Shown here one piece after another: positions 1-11,000 of a stretch of DNA of 64,000 bases (positions are counted from its first letter, which is position 1; each line of letters opens with the position of its first letter). The DNA lies in the NCBI GenBank assembly GCA_014058105.1, contig JACGCM010001245.1:1-64000 (forward strand), written 5' to 3'. This DNA is from Kingdonia uniflora. Taxonomy: Eukaryota > Streptophyta > Magnoliopsida > Ranunculales > Circaeasteraceae. Below the pieces are notes generated by a model. The model saw only the letters and a list, made by a program, of their open reading frames with translations. It did no database searches and was not told the DNA's origin. Position numbers and translations under genes: made by a program.

Positions 1-243
1 CATGCCTACTTGGCTATATCCTATCAAGCAACTGTCATAAGGATAAAGTAACTTCTCGGACTCTTTATTTTATCAATACATTCTCTATATAAACTGGGAA
101 CAATAGAGTGAAGTCCATTTATCCTTTGCCATATAGAATAAAAGTATACTCTTACAAAGGACAGAGAAAGGATCTATAGACTTTTGATAAAAAATAATAG
201 CATATCTACTGTCCTATAGCGCAGCTCCAATAGCAAAAGAAGC
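1..243. other. Unassigned AT-rich flank
   Basis: No open reading frame, RNA or repeat boundary can be supported here. It is the sequence into which the hAT-type element at 252 was inserted. Confidence 0.5.
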
Positions 244-251
244 AAAAATCT

Positions 252-1422
252 TAGAGTTGGCAAAATGGGTCACGACCCGCCAACCCGACCCGACCAACCC
301 AGTTTTAAGGGGGTTTGGGTTTTGACTTAATGGGTCGCGGGTCATTTGACCCAAACCCGCCTAACCTATTTAATAAATAGGCCGGGTAGTGTTTACCTTA
401 AGTAGCTCGGTTGACCCGTGACCCGTTTAAGTTTAGGTATGCTTATATAAATATGTGGTAACACAATACCCTTTTAGTAACACAAGTTACACAACCAATC
501 CCTTAACCCTTTTGATCTGTTTCTCAAAGATCATCGCAGCAGCCTCTCCTCCTCAACAACAGCCTCTCACTCTTATCTCTCAAACTCAATTCTCAAAGAT
601 CAAATAATCGCAGCATCCTTTCCTCCTCAACAATAGCCTCTCCTCCTCAAATCAAATAATCAACACATGAGGTTTTCTCAAATCAGAAAATGAGAATACT
701 GTTGAGAGAGACCGAAAGAGTGTCGTCACTGTCGTGAGTTGGCTTGTTGGCTTGTTGAATTGCTGAAGATTTGCTGAATTGCAGATTTTTTATTATCAAT
801 TGTTGGCTTGTGGCTTGTTGTTGTTATCAATTGTTGCTAAATTGCAGAATTGTTGTGATACTGTTGTGACTTGAACTGCGTTTAAAGTTTAAACTGCCTT
901 GAATGTCTGTTGTGATGTTATCTGCCTGTTGTCTATTGTGATGTTATTGTGAACTTGTGATGCTGCTTTGAACTGCCTAGCCTAACTGTTTTAGTTTAGT
1001 CACATTAGTGTTTTACATTATGAATCTAAATTGCTCAGTCTAAATCTGAACTAAATCTACTCTGAATCTAAACTAAATCTGAATATGTCTGTTGAATTGC
1101 TCCGAATCTGAATATGTACTGTTGAAATGCTGTTTTATATTAACAATCTAAACTATTTTTTTATATTTTGAATTTTTGGACTGCTCTTTTACATTTTGAT
1201 GAGTTGTTTTACACTTATACTCAACTGCTATTTTACAACCATACCCGACCCGTTTAGTTAAACATGTCAGGTCGGGTTGACCTGTTTAAATTAGGGTCGG
1301 GTTTGGGTTTGCATATCTGACCCATTTAGTTAAACAAGTCGGGTTTGAGTTTGCCTATTTGACTCATGAACCCGTTATGACCCGACCCGTGTAACCCAAA
1401 CCCGACCCGTTTGCCAGCTCTA
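252..1422. mobile_element. Non-autonomous hAT-type element (large MITE), 1171 bp
   Basis: Both ends carry an inverted repeat: TAGAGTTGGCAAAATGGGTC at the left and, read on the minus strand, TAGAGCTGGCAAACGGGTC at the right. It is flanked by a perfect 8-bp duplication AAAAATCT (244-251 and 1423-1430), the size expected for the hAT superfamily. The subterminal 150-200 bases at each end are packed with CCCGACCCG/CGGGTCGGG motifs in both orientations, like the clustered subterminal transposase-binding repeats known in hAT elements. The interior (about 480-1230) is low-complexity CT-rich, then TTG/CTG-rich sequence with no coding potential, so mobilisation would need a transposase from elsewhere. 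The perfect duplication suggests a rather recent insertion compared with the surrounding debris. Confidence 0.9.
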
Positions 1423-1430
1423 AAAAATCT

Positions 1431-1747
1431 ATGAATGTAATCCTTTATGTTGTGAGAAATACTTTTAATACTGACATGAATGAATATTAAAGCTATTCGT
1501 GCTACATCTAGTTGAAAATGAGAGATGAGCCAAACTCTGCTAGCCCACTCACAAGTAAATATAACATGAGCTAAAGTATCAGTATGAGAGTGACATACAT
1601 ACTACATAGCTTGAGCCAGCAGTGGTACCTTCATGATCTTATTCATGTGTGAGTAATGTAAAACAATCAAAACCACAACAATATTTTCAAATTACTCGAT
1701 AAATATTAATAAGACTAATAACTTATTAAGAATAAAAGGTATGGTAC
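1431..1747. other. Intergenic; small local duplication
   Basis: No gene is seen. Two short blocks are present twice in swapped order: a roughly 20-base block starting TACCTTCATGATC (about 1627 and 1745) and a block starting GCTTGAGCCAG (about 1610 and 1767). The second copies overlap the exon described next, so the first copies are probably a rearranged exon scrap. Confidence 0.5.
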
Positions 1748-2070
1748 CTTCATGATCTTATTCATAGCTTGAGCCAGTAGTGGTTTCAACCCAGGAAACC
1801 AGTTACCAAATGCAACATGCAAGTTGTACGCCAGATCGATCCCAATCATTACCCCTGAATCGCCCAAATGAAAATTAATGAAACACATAACAAAATAAAA
1901 AGCCTAAAGTAAATATGACTACAAGAAGACATACCTGTTGGAGATGGGTAAATGGACATGTTCATTGTATACTCCAGAAATTTTGCCCAAGTATAACGAT
2001 CAATGTCATGAGAATCGTTGTTGAACTTATCATCCTCAAAGATGTATGATTTGAATGTACGAGTGTACAA
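1748..2070 (-). CDS. Two spliced exons of an unidentified protein (partial gene)
   Basis: On the minus strand an open exon ends at 1935 with the donor ACAG|GTATGT. An 80-base intron (1855-1934) follows, with acceptor TTCAG|GGG, and then a second exon 1854-1748 ending ATGAAG|GTACCA. Joining them in phase keeps one frame open: exon 1 gives an acidic stretch ([24 protein letters not shown]) and exon 2 continues [20 protein letters not shown], then [16 protein letters not shown]. The conserved-looking composition and clean GT-AG sites argue for a real gene fragment rather than a chance ORF. I do not recognise the family. The upstream end is open (no good ATG seen) and nothing clear follows downstream, so it is probably a truncated or captured gene piece. 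Confidence 0.5.
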
Positions 2071-2213
2071 TTGTTAAGTTCAAACCAATCTGTCGATCAA
2101 AATTGATCTTCTCACCAAATGAGGGTGATACTTTGGTGGCCTTTGTTGCAATTATCACTGTCAACAGAGAGGTTCAGGCTTAGGTTTTAGGTGGGAGGAT
2201 TGCATAATGAACG

Positions 2214-2642
2214 ATGGATAATCAACTATCTAGGCAGGATAGGTCAAGGACAAAATGGACAAAATCCCTTGAAAAGGTGTTTGTAGATTTGGCACTCGAA
2301 CGGGTTTTACATGGGAATTGGTCAGACAATGCTTTTAACAAGGCAGGGTGGAAGTACATACGAGATGAGTTTATTAAACAAACTGGTTTGGAGTTTAACA
2401 GGAAACAACTGAAGAAACACTTGGATGTGTTGAGGAATCGGTACCTTAACATGAAGTCACAGTTGGAACAAAAATCCTTTGGCAGGGAAGATTCAAGGTA
2501 CATGATGAACGGAGATGACATCTTGGAATTTTACATTGAGGTAGATCCTATTAGTGACACAATGAGTGTGGAAACGGGGGACATGATAAAACAGAGGACA
2601 TGGTGGTCAGAGGAGTTGAAAGGAAAACAGAAGGTGAAATAA
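2214..2642 (+). CDS. Myb/SANT-like domain protein (probably truncated)
   Basis: 142 codons from an ATG at 2214. Residues about 13-105 look like the Myb/SANT-like DNA-binding domain found in L10-interacting MYB (LIMYB) type plant proteins and in ORF1 proteins of PIF/Harbinger transposons: KWTKSLEKVFVDLALE, then NKAGWKYIRDEF, the basic helix FNRKQLKKHLDVLRNRY, and a distal DDILEFYIE. The frame stops at 2640-2642. The +1 frame directly across the stop continues acidic coding-like sequence (NGDEEDENNVTV) to about 2726, so a one-base indel may have truncated the protein. There is no partner transposase ORF or terminal repeat nearby, so I cannot decide between a host LIMYB-like gene and a Harbinger remnant. 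Confidence 0.6.
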   Translation: MDNQLSRQDRSRTKWTKSLEKVFVDLALERVLHGNWSDNAFNKAGWKYIRDEFIKQTGLEFNRKQLKKHLDVLRNRYLNMKSQLEQKSFGREDSRYMMNGDDILEFYIEVDPISDTMSVETGDMIKQRTWWSEELKGKQKVK

Positions 2643-3329
2643 GCTCTGCTTATAGGAATGGTGATGAGGAAGACGAAAATAATGTTACAGTAAGACAAAA
2701 AAGTGAAGACATGGGAGTCTTAAGTTGAAGTGAAAACTTTAATACAAGAGCATCAGTCAGAAAACACAACTCGTCTCTCAAAGTTCTCAAAACTAAAAGC
2801 TGACTAACCTTCCAAAATCAACTATGATTTGGATAATCTTGTTTAACCATTTGAAATGGAATTTCCTTACAGCTACCTGAGAGCGCAATCCTTGTACAAA
2901 TAAACATTATCCCTATCATGATACTGTAACTTCTTAAAGCTTGATGACTAACCTAGCAAATTCGCAACATCATCATAGTAGCAGCCATAGTGGAGGAAAG
3001 TTAATACTCGTAGAAAGTATCTGCATTCCTCGTGGAACGTTAATGGGTGAGGGAAAGATTATTCTTACATGTTGAAACATACAAGGTGTTATCACAAAAC
3101 AACCACAAAACACCATTTGAGATACCATTGGTGTTTTAGCTATGGCTTTAGATGATTCGAGTACAGCTCAGACTTCTACTCTAAGCTTTAGGGAACCTAT
3201 GGACTTACCTTTAGCTTGAAAAATATATAACAACAGTATCAGCAACAGGTTATAAATCCATATGGACGAAATGGATGCAGCGCAATAAATGCCCAAATTT
3301 TGAAGTTAGTTGGATACAAATATAAATAT
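2643..3329. other. No gene recognised
   Basis: After the frameshifted tail of the Myb-like ORF (to about 2730) I see no supported coding sequence. It may be intronic or downstream sequence of the minus-strand exportin-like pseudogene, but no further exon could be matched. Confidence 0.4.
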
Positions 3330-4231
3330 TGGAACCTCTGGGGTATCCGTCCAATGCGAGATGCCTCTTAAAGAAGTGGCATATGTGAGGGATAAACCAA
3401 TCAAATAGGAGGCAAAAGACAAATAATCAATAAAGCATGTTCAAACAAACTGGAATTTCAACAACGGAAGAAGAACAAACCTATTTGTTGCCGTTGTAAT
3501 TCCTCTGAGATCCCGCATCACACCAATTAGTGTAAATTTTACTGAGTCGTTGCGAAACAAAGCATCAGGTGTGGATTCCAAACTGATGAAAACCTAAGGT
3601 TTCATGAATACCACTTTCAACATTAAAATATACACCAAAAGAAGCTAACCAACCACATCTCATACTAGCTTTGCCAATAGATCCAATTAATCAAAATTGG
3701 AAGAAGAAAAAATTGATTCTCGAATGGGCTGTTATCGACTGGAAATAGTACAATCTGGAAGTTCACATCCCGATAAAGTTTTGGATCGGAGCCAGATTTC
3801 CTCCCCAAACTAATCAGAAGACTACTACAAAGTATTTAGACTTCTTGTATGTACCTAATTTTGATTGGGTTTTCAATTATCACATTGGATTCCTCTTAGT
3901 CCACTTAATTCAGGTGGATGCCTATTATAATTTTAGCATATACAAACAATTTCATATTTGCACCAATGTCGTTCAAATCCGGATTACTGACATCCCTATC
4001 TAAGGCCATTGCCTATAAAAAGGAAGATGCAAACATATTTGAGAGTTTCCAACATGGTTAAATGCTTAAACCGTGGAAATAAGTACTTTGATATACCTGT
4101 AAAAGTGGGTCCATAGAAGATCTAAATTTCACAGGGCCATCTTTCGTAAAGATCAAGAAACTCATAATGTAGTAGAAAGTTGTTCTGTTTCGAAAGCATC
4201 TATGCTCTTCTAAAAATGGGAAGTGTTCCCT
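3330..4231 (-). pseudogene. Exportin-7 / RanBP16-like nuclear transport receptor, three exons of a decayed copy
   Basis: The minus strand carries three consecutive exons of the plant exportin-7/RanBP16-like importin-beta family, HEAT-repeat carriers that export cargo with Ran-GTP. Exon a (4231-4097, 45 codons; acceptor TTTGCAG, donor CAG|GTATAT) has REHFPFLEE, RNRTTFYY and KFRSSMDPLLQ. Exon b (3593-3481, 113 nt; acceptor TTAG, donor TAG|GTTTGT) has VFISLESTPDALF and GVMRDLRGITTATN. Exon c (about 3416-3330) has LLFDW, YPSHMPLL and LRGISHWTDTPEV, but these lie in three different frames, so it holds at least two indels. The rest of the roughly 1050-residue protein was not found. Exons a and b read cleanly with splice sites, so the copy was made at DNA level, not by retroposition. 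The family assignment is from memory of the conserved block and is strong for exons a and b. Confidence 0.8.
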
Positions 4232-4740
<509 letters not shown>

Positions 4741-5834
4741 AAGGACCTCAAAAACAGGAACTTCAAGTTTAGACTACCCAAGAGAAGCGCCACAACCGCG
4801 CTTCAGCAATGGGTATCCGAAGGGAACAAAATCACAATCTCTGAGCTAAGAAATATCAGTAAGGTACCCAGGAGATCGAGGCGTTATAAACATGCGCTTG
4901 AGATATCAGAGTGGATGGCTATGCATCAAGAATTTGAGTTATCTGACACGGACTATGTCGTACGGATAGACTTGATGACTAAAGTTTTCAGTGTTGAGGC
5001 TGCTGAACGCTACTTTGAATTGCTCCTTCCAAATGCGAAGACTGTTGAAACCTACACAACTCTCCTTCACTGCTATGCAGCTGCAAAGCTAACTGAAAGA
5101 GCGGATAGTCTCTTTGAGAGGATAAATGACTCAAATATTGCAATAAATACCCTTTTTTACAACAAGATGATGACATTATACATGTCAGTTGGGCAATTGG
5201 AGAAGCTTTCTGTAGTTATTGAAGAAATGAATAGAAAGAAGGTTTCCCTAGATCTCTTCACTTACAATCTTTGGATAAGTGCATGTGCCACCTCTATGGA
5301 CATTGATAGCGTAAGAAGGATTTTGTATGAGATGAGTGACGATTCTAACTCTAGTGAAGCTTGGGTAACATACAAACAACTGGCCGACATATATATTACC
5401 ACTGGTAATCTTGTGAATATGGAGAATAATTCTCTAGTTGAGGCTAATGGATAGGCCACCGTAAGGGAATGGATCGCGTACGACTTTCTCATCCATCTCT
5501 ATACCGGTCTTCAAAATAAAGACATAGTCGATCAAATATGGAAGTCCTTGAGAATGTCCTCGCAGAAAATGACAAGCAGAAACTATAAATGTATCCTTTC
5601 TTCATATCTGATGCTGGGGAGATGAGAGAAGCAGCTGAAGTTCTCGAAGAATGGAAGCAATCCACCACCACGGTTTTCGATATTCATACCTGTACTACGC
5701 TTTTGGATGCATTCTCAAAAGTAGGGTTAACGGACAAAGCTGAATTACTCAGAACTCTTATGATGCAAAAAATGCAATCCTGCAGATGCGTCACATTAAA
5801 TACTAATTTAACTTGTGTTTTCTTGGTCAAATGA
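4741..5834 (+). pseudogene. P-type pentatricopeptide repeat (PPR) protein, broken
   Basis: Frame 1 reads from about 4741 ([19 protein letters not shown], then RRYKHALEISEWMA) through tandem 35-residue helical repeats such as TVETYTTLLHCYAAAKLTER, LFYNKMMTLYMSVGQLEKL and LDLFTYNLWISACATS. This is the layout of the organelle-targeted plant family containing Arabidopsis At4g02820 and At1g02150 (RNA-binding, usually mitochondrial; from memory). A TAG at 5452-5454 interrupts it, but the same frame continues (VREWIAYDFLIHLYTG) to about 5627. There a one-base insertion shifts the reading to frame 3 (GEMREAAEVLEEWKQS, then CTTLLDAFSKVGLTDKAELL), which ends at 5834. The N-terminal targeting exon and the C-terminal repeats are missing. 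With one nonsense codon and one frameshift it is a pseudogene. Confidence 0.85.
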
Positions 5835-6318
5835 GCATGATAAGGGTATTGCGGGAAAAAAAAGAAAAGAAAAAAGGTAATACCTTCCTCCATGACAAAG
5901 ACAAAATGTCTAAGATCAGTTGATGCAAAAACAACCAACAAGGTTATACGCATGATTTACCTATGAGTTTGTGGGAAGAGCACTTATGTTATTCAATCTA
6001 CATTTATAATCGATTTCCTTCTCATTAATTTTTTTCTAATTAACCCTTATCATTAATTGACTGGGAGAAATCCTAGCCTTAATCAGTTGTATATTTGGGG
6101 TTGTTCTAGAGAGACAAAACTGTTTAGCCTGAATATCAGTAAGTTACATTCGCGCACACTCAATTGTTTCTTTGTTATTTTCCCAGAGAGATCGTAAGAT
6201 TTCAAGTTTGATCGTGCTTCTCATCCCATGGAGACTGTTCAACTATCATTTTGATCAGTGTTGTTACGCTTTCGTGTTTATATATGATATTAACACTGTG
6301 ATGAGTATAGTTCCAGGC
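5835..6318. other. No gene recognised
   Basis: AT-rich sequence between the PPR remnant and the copia fragment. An open frame from 6172 leads into the copia remnant and may be its degraded upstream linker, but the residues before about 6319 are not recognisable. Confidence 0.4.
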
Positions 6319-6843
6319 CTAGTTTTTGGTCTAGATTCATTTATAGTTCCATATAACAACGTAACACCAATTTTACAAGAGATTCTTCCTCCATGATCCG
6401 TTCTCGTTCAGTTTTTTATTATTCAACCTTCATCCCAGCTTCTTGTTCAACTTTGGAGATCCTATGAAGGGACACATTCAACTATTTCTTCAGATTACCA
6501 GTCTTATTCAGTTGAAGGGGATTTATTTGATTTTGAGGATCCAGTGACATTTAGTTCAACTATGAGTAGTAGTTCCACAGATCAATTGTGTAATGCCATG
6601 ATAGGGGAGATGCATTTTATGGCTCACAACTCTGTGTGGGAGTTGGCATATTTACCTAAAGAATGCAAATAGATCATGTACATATACGTAAAACAGAGTG
6701 GGAGGCATTTTACCTTCATGGTTTCGTATGACGACATTATTTTATTTGATAATAGTGACGAATGATTTCTTCAGGAAACAAAAGCCTTCCTATTTCAGCA
6801 TTTTGACATAAAGGATATGGGATTGTCAGTCTCTTTAAAGGTC
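6319..6843 (+). pseudogene. Ty1/copia polyprotein scrap: pre-RT linker and RT ends with the catalytic core deleted
   Basis: A single frame with stops at 6394 and 6670 shows the usual copia order just before and inside reverse transcriptase: an acidic linker (FEDPVTFSSTM), the RT start (NAMIGEMHFMAHNSVWELAYLPKE), then directly the far end of the palm (GRHFTFMVSYDDIILFDNSD, then FDIKDMGLS). The sequence between WELAYLPKE and the Y-x-DD region, roughly 100 or more residues in an intact element, is missing. An internal deletion therefore joined the first and last parts of RT. The DD doublet survives as YDDII where copia normally has YVDDI, a further codon loss. No LTR was found. It is a fossil. 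Confidence 0.75.
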
Positions 6844-7086
6844 GTTCTTTTACATGGGAGTAGTTATTCATTTCATGTATTGTTACTATATTTGGATTCT
6901 TATCCCTGTGGGAGTTGTTCCCATTTTAAAAAATTTGTCCACATTTAGTTTTGATTTTGATTATTTAGCTCTTATTATATGTGCATATATTCATGCAATA
7001 ACAATAAAGTATTTAGATACGAGTGATCTTATCACATGACAGTTCTCTATGTATCAAGTGCCTATCCATCGGTCACGCTACGAACT

Positions 7087-7400
7087 TTATAGCTGAGATT
7101 ACGACAATTATTCAAGGGGTCCAAAGAGCTGTCACAAAAGGGTGGAGGAATTTGTGAGTTGTCTCCGACTCAGCTGCAGCTATTAAAGCCTTCACCAAGG
7201 ACAAAATCCTATGGGTACTCAGAACTACTTGGAACCTTATTACTCCATTTATTCTAAATATCCAGTTTAACTATGTGTGGAGGGAATGTAACTTTTAGGC
7301 AGATCATCTTGCATGGAGAGGCTCAGACCCAAACCAACCGATGGAAGAATGGACTAACGACAAACTAGAATATCTAGAGAAACTCAAAATCATTATATGA
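7087..7400 (+). pseudogene. LINE-type RNase H (RVT_3) fragment
   Basis: One frame from about 7087 to the TGA at 7400 reads AEITTIIQGVQRAVTKGWRN, a stop, VVSDSAAAIKAF, further residues, FNYVWRECNF, a stop, ADHLAWRGSD. This is the plant RNase H-like RVT_3 domain that ends many non-LTR retrotransposon ORF2s and lone RNase H genes: the Glu helix (AEI), the Asp strand (SDSAAA) and the final ADHLA motif are all recognisable. Two in-frame stops (the codons after GWRN and ECNF) make it non-functional. No upstream endonuclease or RT is visible, so this is a 5'-truncated LINE tail or a captured fragment. Confidence 0.7.
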
Positions 7401-7429
7401 AGTACTATAGAATCAAGAAAAATAGACCT

Positions 7430-7740
7430 TGATTTGGAAGCTTCAGTAAAGTTGTTCGAACGACATTAGAGGTTGTTTGAACGAAAGGGCAAAATTTTCA
7501 GCTTGTCGATTCATACGAAAATTTGAAAACAATCTTATACAGGTCATTCGAATGAAATAGGAAGTCGTTTGAATGAATTGCACGATAACCTCAAAATTAA
7601 CTTTTGTTAACTTTTCGAATCAGACGAAAATTCATAGGTTTTTCCAAATTTCGTTCGAACGACATTGGAGGTCGTTCGAACGAATTATGTTCCTGTCGTT
7701 CAAATGACAATGGACTCGTTCGAACAATTTACTAGTTTAT
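7430..7740. repeat. Diverged array of TTCGAA-centred palindromes
   Basis: About eight copies of a motif near TCGTTCGAACGA(C/A) (for example TTGTTCGAACGACATT, GTCGTTCGAACGAAT, GTCGTTTGAATGAATT) occur at irregular spacing of 25-60 bases, alternating with a block GATTCATACGAAAATTTG. Each motif is itself palindromic. There are no clear ends or duplication. It may be the interior of an old element or a protein-binding array; I cannot say which. Confidence 0.6.
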
Positions 7741-8011
7741 TTATGTATTTTTTATTTTTGTAAAAAAGCCTATATGCATATGTTCTAGTAACATGTACTA
7801 GTGTGTGGTATGGTTGGCTCTCCCTTATCTTGTTCATATACGTTTGAATATATATACTACACTTTTTGCAAAAAAAAAAAAAAAAACTGAAAAGTTTTCT
7901 CAAGATTGCTTTGGGCTTGATATGGGTAGGCTCCACGTCCATTAGCCTTCATTTCAATATGAGCGATGGTCTTCGCATGACAGTTTGTCTAAATATCAAA
8001 ATGACATATAC
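7741..8011. other. No gene recognised
   Basis: AT-rich spacer with a 19-base A run near 7869. Nothing supported. Confidence 0.4.
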
Positions 8012-8044
8012 CGGGTAAGTAGGAGCAGAGCCAACATTTACATC

Positions 8045-8046
<2 letters not shown>

Positions 8047-8077
<31 letters not shown>
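8047..8077. repeat. Homopolymer of 31 G
   Basis: An uninterrupted run of 31 G lies just inside the left end of the hAT element, followed by CTTTGGGGCAGTGCCCCC. Related element ends normally carry a shorter G run here, so this is probably replication slippage or a sequencing/assembly length error. Confidence 0.95.
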
Positions 8078-8427
8078 CTTTGGGGCAGTGCCCCCGATAA
8101 AGATAAAGAAACTGTGAGGGTTATTTTAGTCTTTTCATTTTAAAAGGTATTTTAGGGGTTCTAAAACAACAAAAATTCCACATCCAAAAGGAAGAAATAC
8201 TAAAGCATATATTGTAAAGAATGAATAAAAGAGATAAACAAGATGATTACTTAATACTGAAATTTAGATATTTTCAAAATAAGCATAATAAGATTGCAAT
8301 ACTATATCTAGTCAAGTATGACATCAATAATTACAAAAGTATAAAATAAAATCAAGCATTACCCTTAATGACTAATTAAAATATCTAAATAAAATCTGAA
8401 CGATGTGGTTTTAATCTAGCAAAATCC

Positions 8428-10962
8428 TCAATGATTTAATATGCTAGCAATTTCTTTATCAATATAGACAATCGTACTATCTTCAAGATATTCATCCTCC
8501 ACCTTGCTGCGAAGCTTGGTTTTAATTAATTTCATTGTTGAAAATGCTCTTTTATTTGTAGCTGTCAAAACTGGAAGAGTAACCAAAAGACAAATTACCC
8601 GATGTGTAAGAGGAAAATGTATAGTTTTCCTTTCTTAACCATTTCATGACAAAATTCAGATAAAGTTGAAAAGTTTCCAAACTCGTGATTCTTAATCACC
8701 ACAGTTTCAAAAAGTCATAACGTATATGGTAGTTGTTCCTTTTCAAAAAATGTAAAGTCTATGGGATAAAACCTCTAAATTTACTTGCAAATATTATCAA
8801 TTTTGAAGAACCTAAAATTATCTCTAGGATTCAATGCTGAACTAAGAACCAACAGTTCCGTTACATTATCACCAAGCCTAAAATTCATCTCTTACAATTG
8901 TTTATCCACCACTTCATGAAAAATATCATTACGATAATGATGTCCAGTCGCAACATAAAGTTTTTTATGGCAAAAATGACCTTTACCCACAACATAGATA
9001 CTATCCATATCAGTACTATTAATATCATTTTTACAGCAGAATATGCTAACTTTTTCAAGGAGCCCATCCCAACCATTATCTCTGAAATATTGGATAAGCT
9101 TTTTGGTAGACTCAACTAGTCCCATTGTATTCACAATATCTTGAGTCTTACTTTACAAGAATTTACACAACCTATGTGTGATATGGAAAATTTCTTATAT
9201 AATATACATAACAAAAACGAACTCAAAAGACGTTAAGTGCTCATATGCAGTTTTTACATCTCCTCGGTGACCATGATTTTTACTGTCTGTAACTATTGCA
9301 AGAAACTTCTTTGTTGTAACAAACATCTTCATTAAACTTAAAATAGATATATAGTGTGAACCCTAACGTGTTTCCCAAGCTCTTTGTAAAGATCCAATTT
9401 AAATAAGCCCGGTTCCCGACTCTAATTCATCGTAAGCAATTAGATCCTTTACTATTTCTTCTTGTGTGGCATGTAATTCGTCATTATGTTTGCTAGAAGC
9501 ATACAAAATATTGATCACGAACCTTAAGTTTGAGAAAAATTGATGAACAAGAACTACTTCTTTAGTTGTAACAACTAGTGTTAACTGGAGGTGGTGAGTG
9601 AAGCAATGAACAAAATATGTATATGGGCACTTATTAAGAATCAAAGTTTGCAAGCTTTTCCATTCACTCGTATATTACTAGCTCCGTCATAACCTTGCCC
9701 ATGATTATTATAAATGCTTAGCTTATTGTTAACAAGAAAGTTTGTTATCTTTATCTTCAAAGTTAATGTAGTTGTATCTTCAACATGAATAAGACCGAAA
9801 AACGTTAGCGTAAAATAGCATATTTATCCACGAACCTCAAAATAATTCCCATTTGTTATCTCTTGGATTCATCCCTTGCTTCGTCAATCATTATACAAAA
9901 CTTCCTATCTCCAATTTCTTTTCGAATTGTACCTCATATTTTTTTTTGCAATTACATCCAAAATATCTTTCTAAGTCATTGGTGATGTATACTTTGCATT
10001 TCTAGAAGCTTTATTTACAGCTTCGGCGACCTCTTTATTGTAGGAACCCAATAACGTAATCATTTCGAGAAAATTGCCATAATTTTTTGAAATCTCTGTT
10101 TCATTGTGGCCTCTAAGTGGACAAGCTTGAAAAGTTAACCACCGGATAGTATCAATTAGAGTTTGCATACATAATAGACTCTCTACTTTTACAGCTTAAG
10201 ACCATTTATCAATGATAGTTTCAATGTGTTGTGCATGATTAAGTAGATCTCTAGAAGCTTGTAATGTTATGTGGGGATTTTGGATCATTTCCAATATGAC
10301 ATAAAAATCTATATTTTACTCCATAATTTTTTTCAACTTTGAAACCCTTCAGTGCTGAATACATCTTAACCTGCTCGCTTATTGTGGCTTTCATTAAAAA
10401 CATAGAAAAATATATAATATGCCTTGGTAGTAGTAGGGGAATACTCTAGCCATGTCGAAAATTAGTCAAACCACTTTAACTGAAAACGGTGATGATTTTT
10501 TCCATTCTCGGTAAATGGATATTTATCCTGATCAATATTGTATTGAAAAGGTCCATTCCTAAAATACGCACGGCAAAGTTCATTACGCTGATCTACATGA
10601 TACTCATGTATTTGTTGGCATTTAGAAGGATCCCACTCCAAAGAATTGATGTCAAAATCTTTAGATTCAATTCTTGAAATTTTGAGAGGACGTTCATTCT
10701 CATCAATACTAATATAATTTGTAGATACGACATGTGAAATTGGAGCTACGATGTTAGAAGTTGGAGATGCGGCATTCGAAGTAGAAGATACAATCTTAGA
10801 AGTTAGAGATTCGTCATTTAAAATAGAAAGTAGGACGTTTGAAATTGGAGATGCGTCGGTCGAAGTAGAAGCTGTGACATTTGGAGATGAAGTTTGAGGA
10901 ACTACTATGGAGAAGAACAACGTTATCTCGATAGTATGCTTATCACGATTGTGCTTTCCCAA
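8428..10962 (-). pseudogene. hAT transposase, TTF zinc finger plus DUF4371 plus hAT dimerisation, multiply broken
   Basis: Reading from 10962 down, a Ser/Thr-rich N-terminus leads to DFDINSLEWDPSKCQQIHEY and FQLKWFD, an in-frame TAA at about 10462, then the TTF-finger region (WLEYSP, then YIFFYVFNE). Around 10168-9971 is the DUF4371 start (CPLRGHNETEISKNYGNFLEM). At 9653-9399 come the FVHCFTHHLQLTLVVTTKE motif and its helix. At 9134-8892 there are NGWDGLLEKVSIFC and HHYRNDIFHEVVD. The end at 8580-8428 is the hAT dimerisation motif: LPVLTATNKRAFSTMKLIKT, then EDEYLEDSTIVYID and a natural stop. The order and spacing fit a full-length transposase of 700-800 residues, but the pieces lie in different frames with several stops, so it is dead. 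Confidence 0.85.
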
Positions 10963-11000
10963 TCCTATGATGAAGCAAACTATAATTTAACATCAAAAGA

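Larger units (their letters stand above)
8012..11000 (-). mobile_element. Degenerate hAT element with TTF/DUF4371-type transposase
   Basis: The left end (about 8012-8095: AGGAGCAGAGCCAACATTTA, a G run, then GGGGCAGTGCCCCC) resembles the ends of plant hAT elements whose transposase is annotated as zinc finger MYM-type protein 1-like. The minus strand from 10962 to 8428 carries the decayed transposase. I could not find a matching right inverted repeat or an 8-bp duplication, so the right boundary is approximate and the element may be truncated. Confidence 0.65.

Noticed and set aside
7700..7942. 80-codon minus-strand ORF
   Set aside because: Overlaps low-complexity A/T runs and the palindrome array; composition (poly-Phe) looks random.
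9399..9653. Possible separate small gene on the minus strand
   Set aside because: It is the middle of the hAT transposase (HCFTHHLQLTL motif), not an independent gene.
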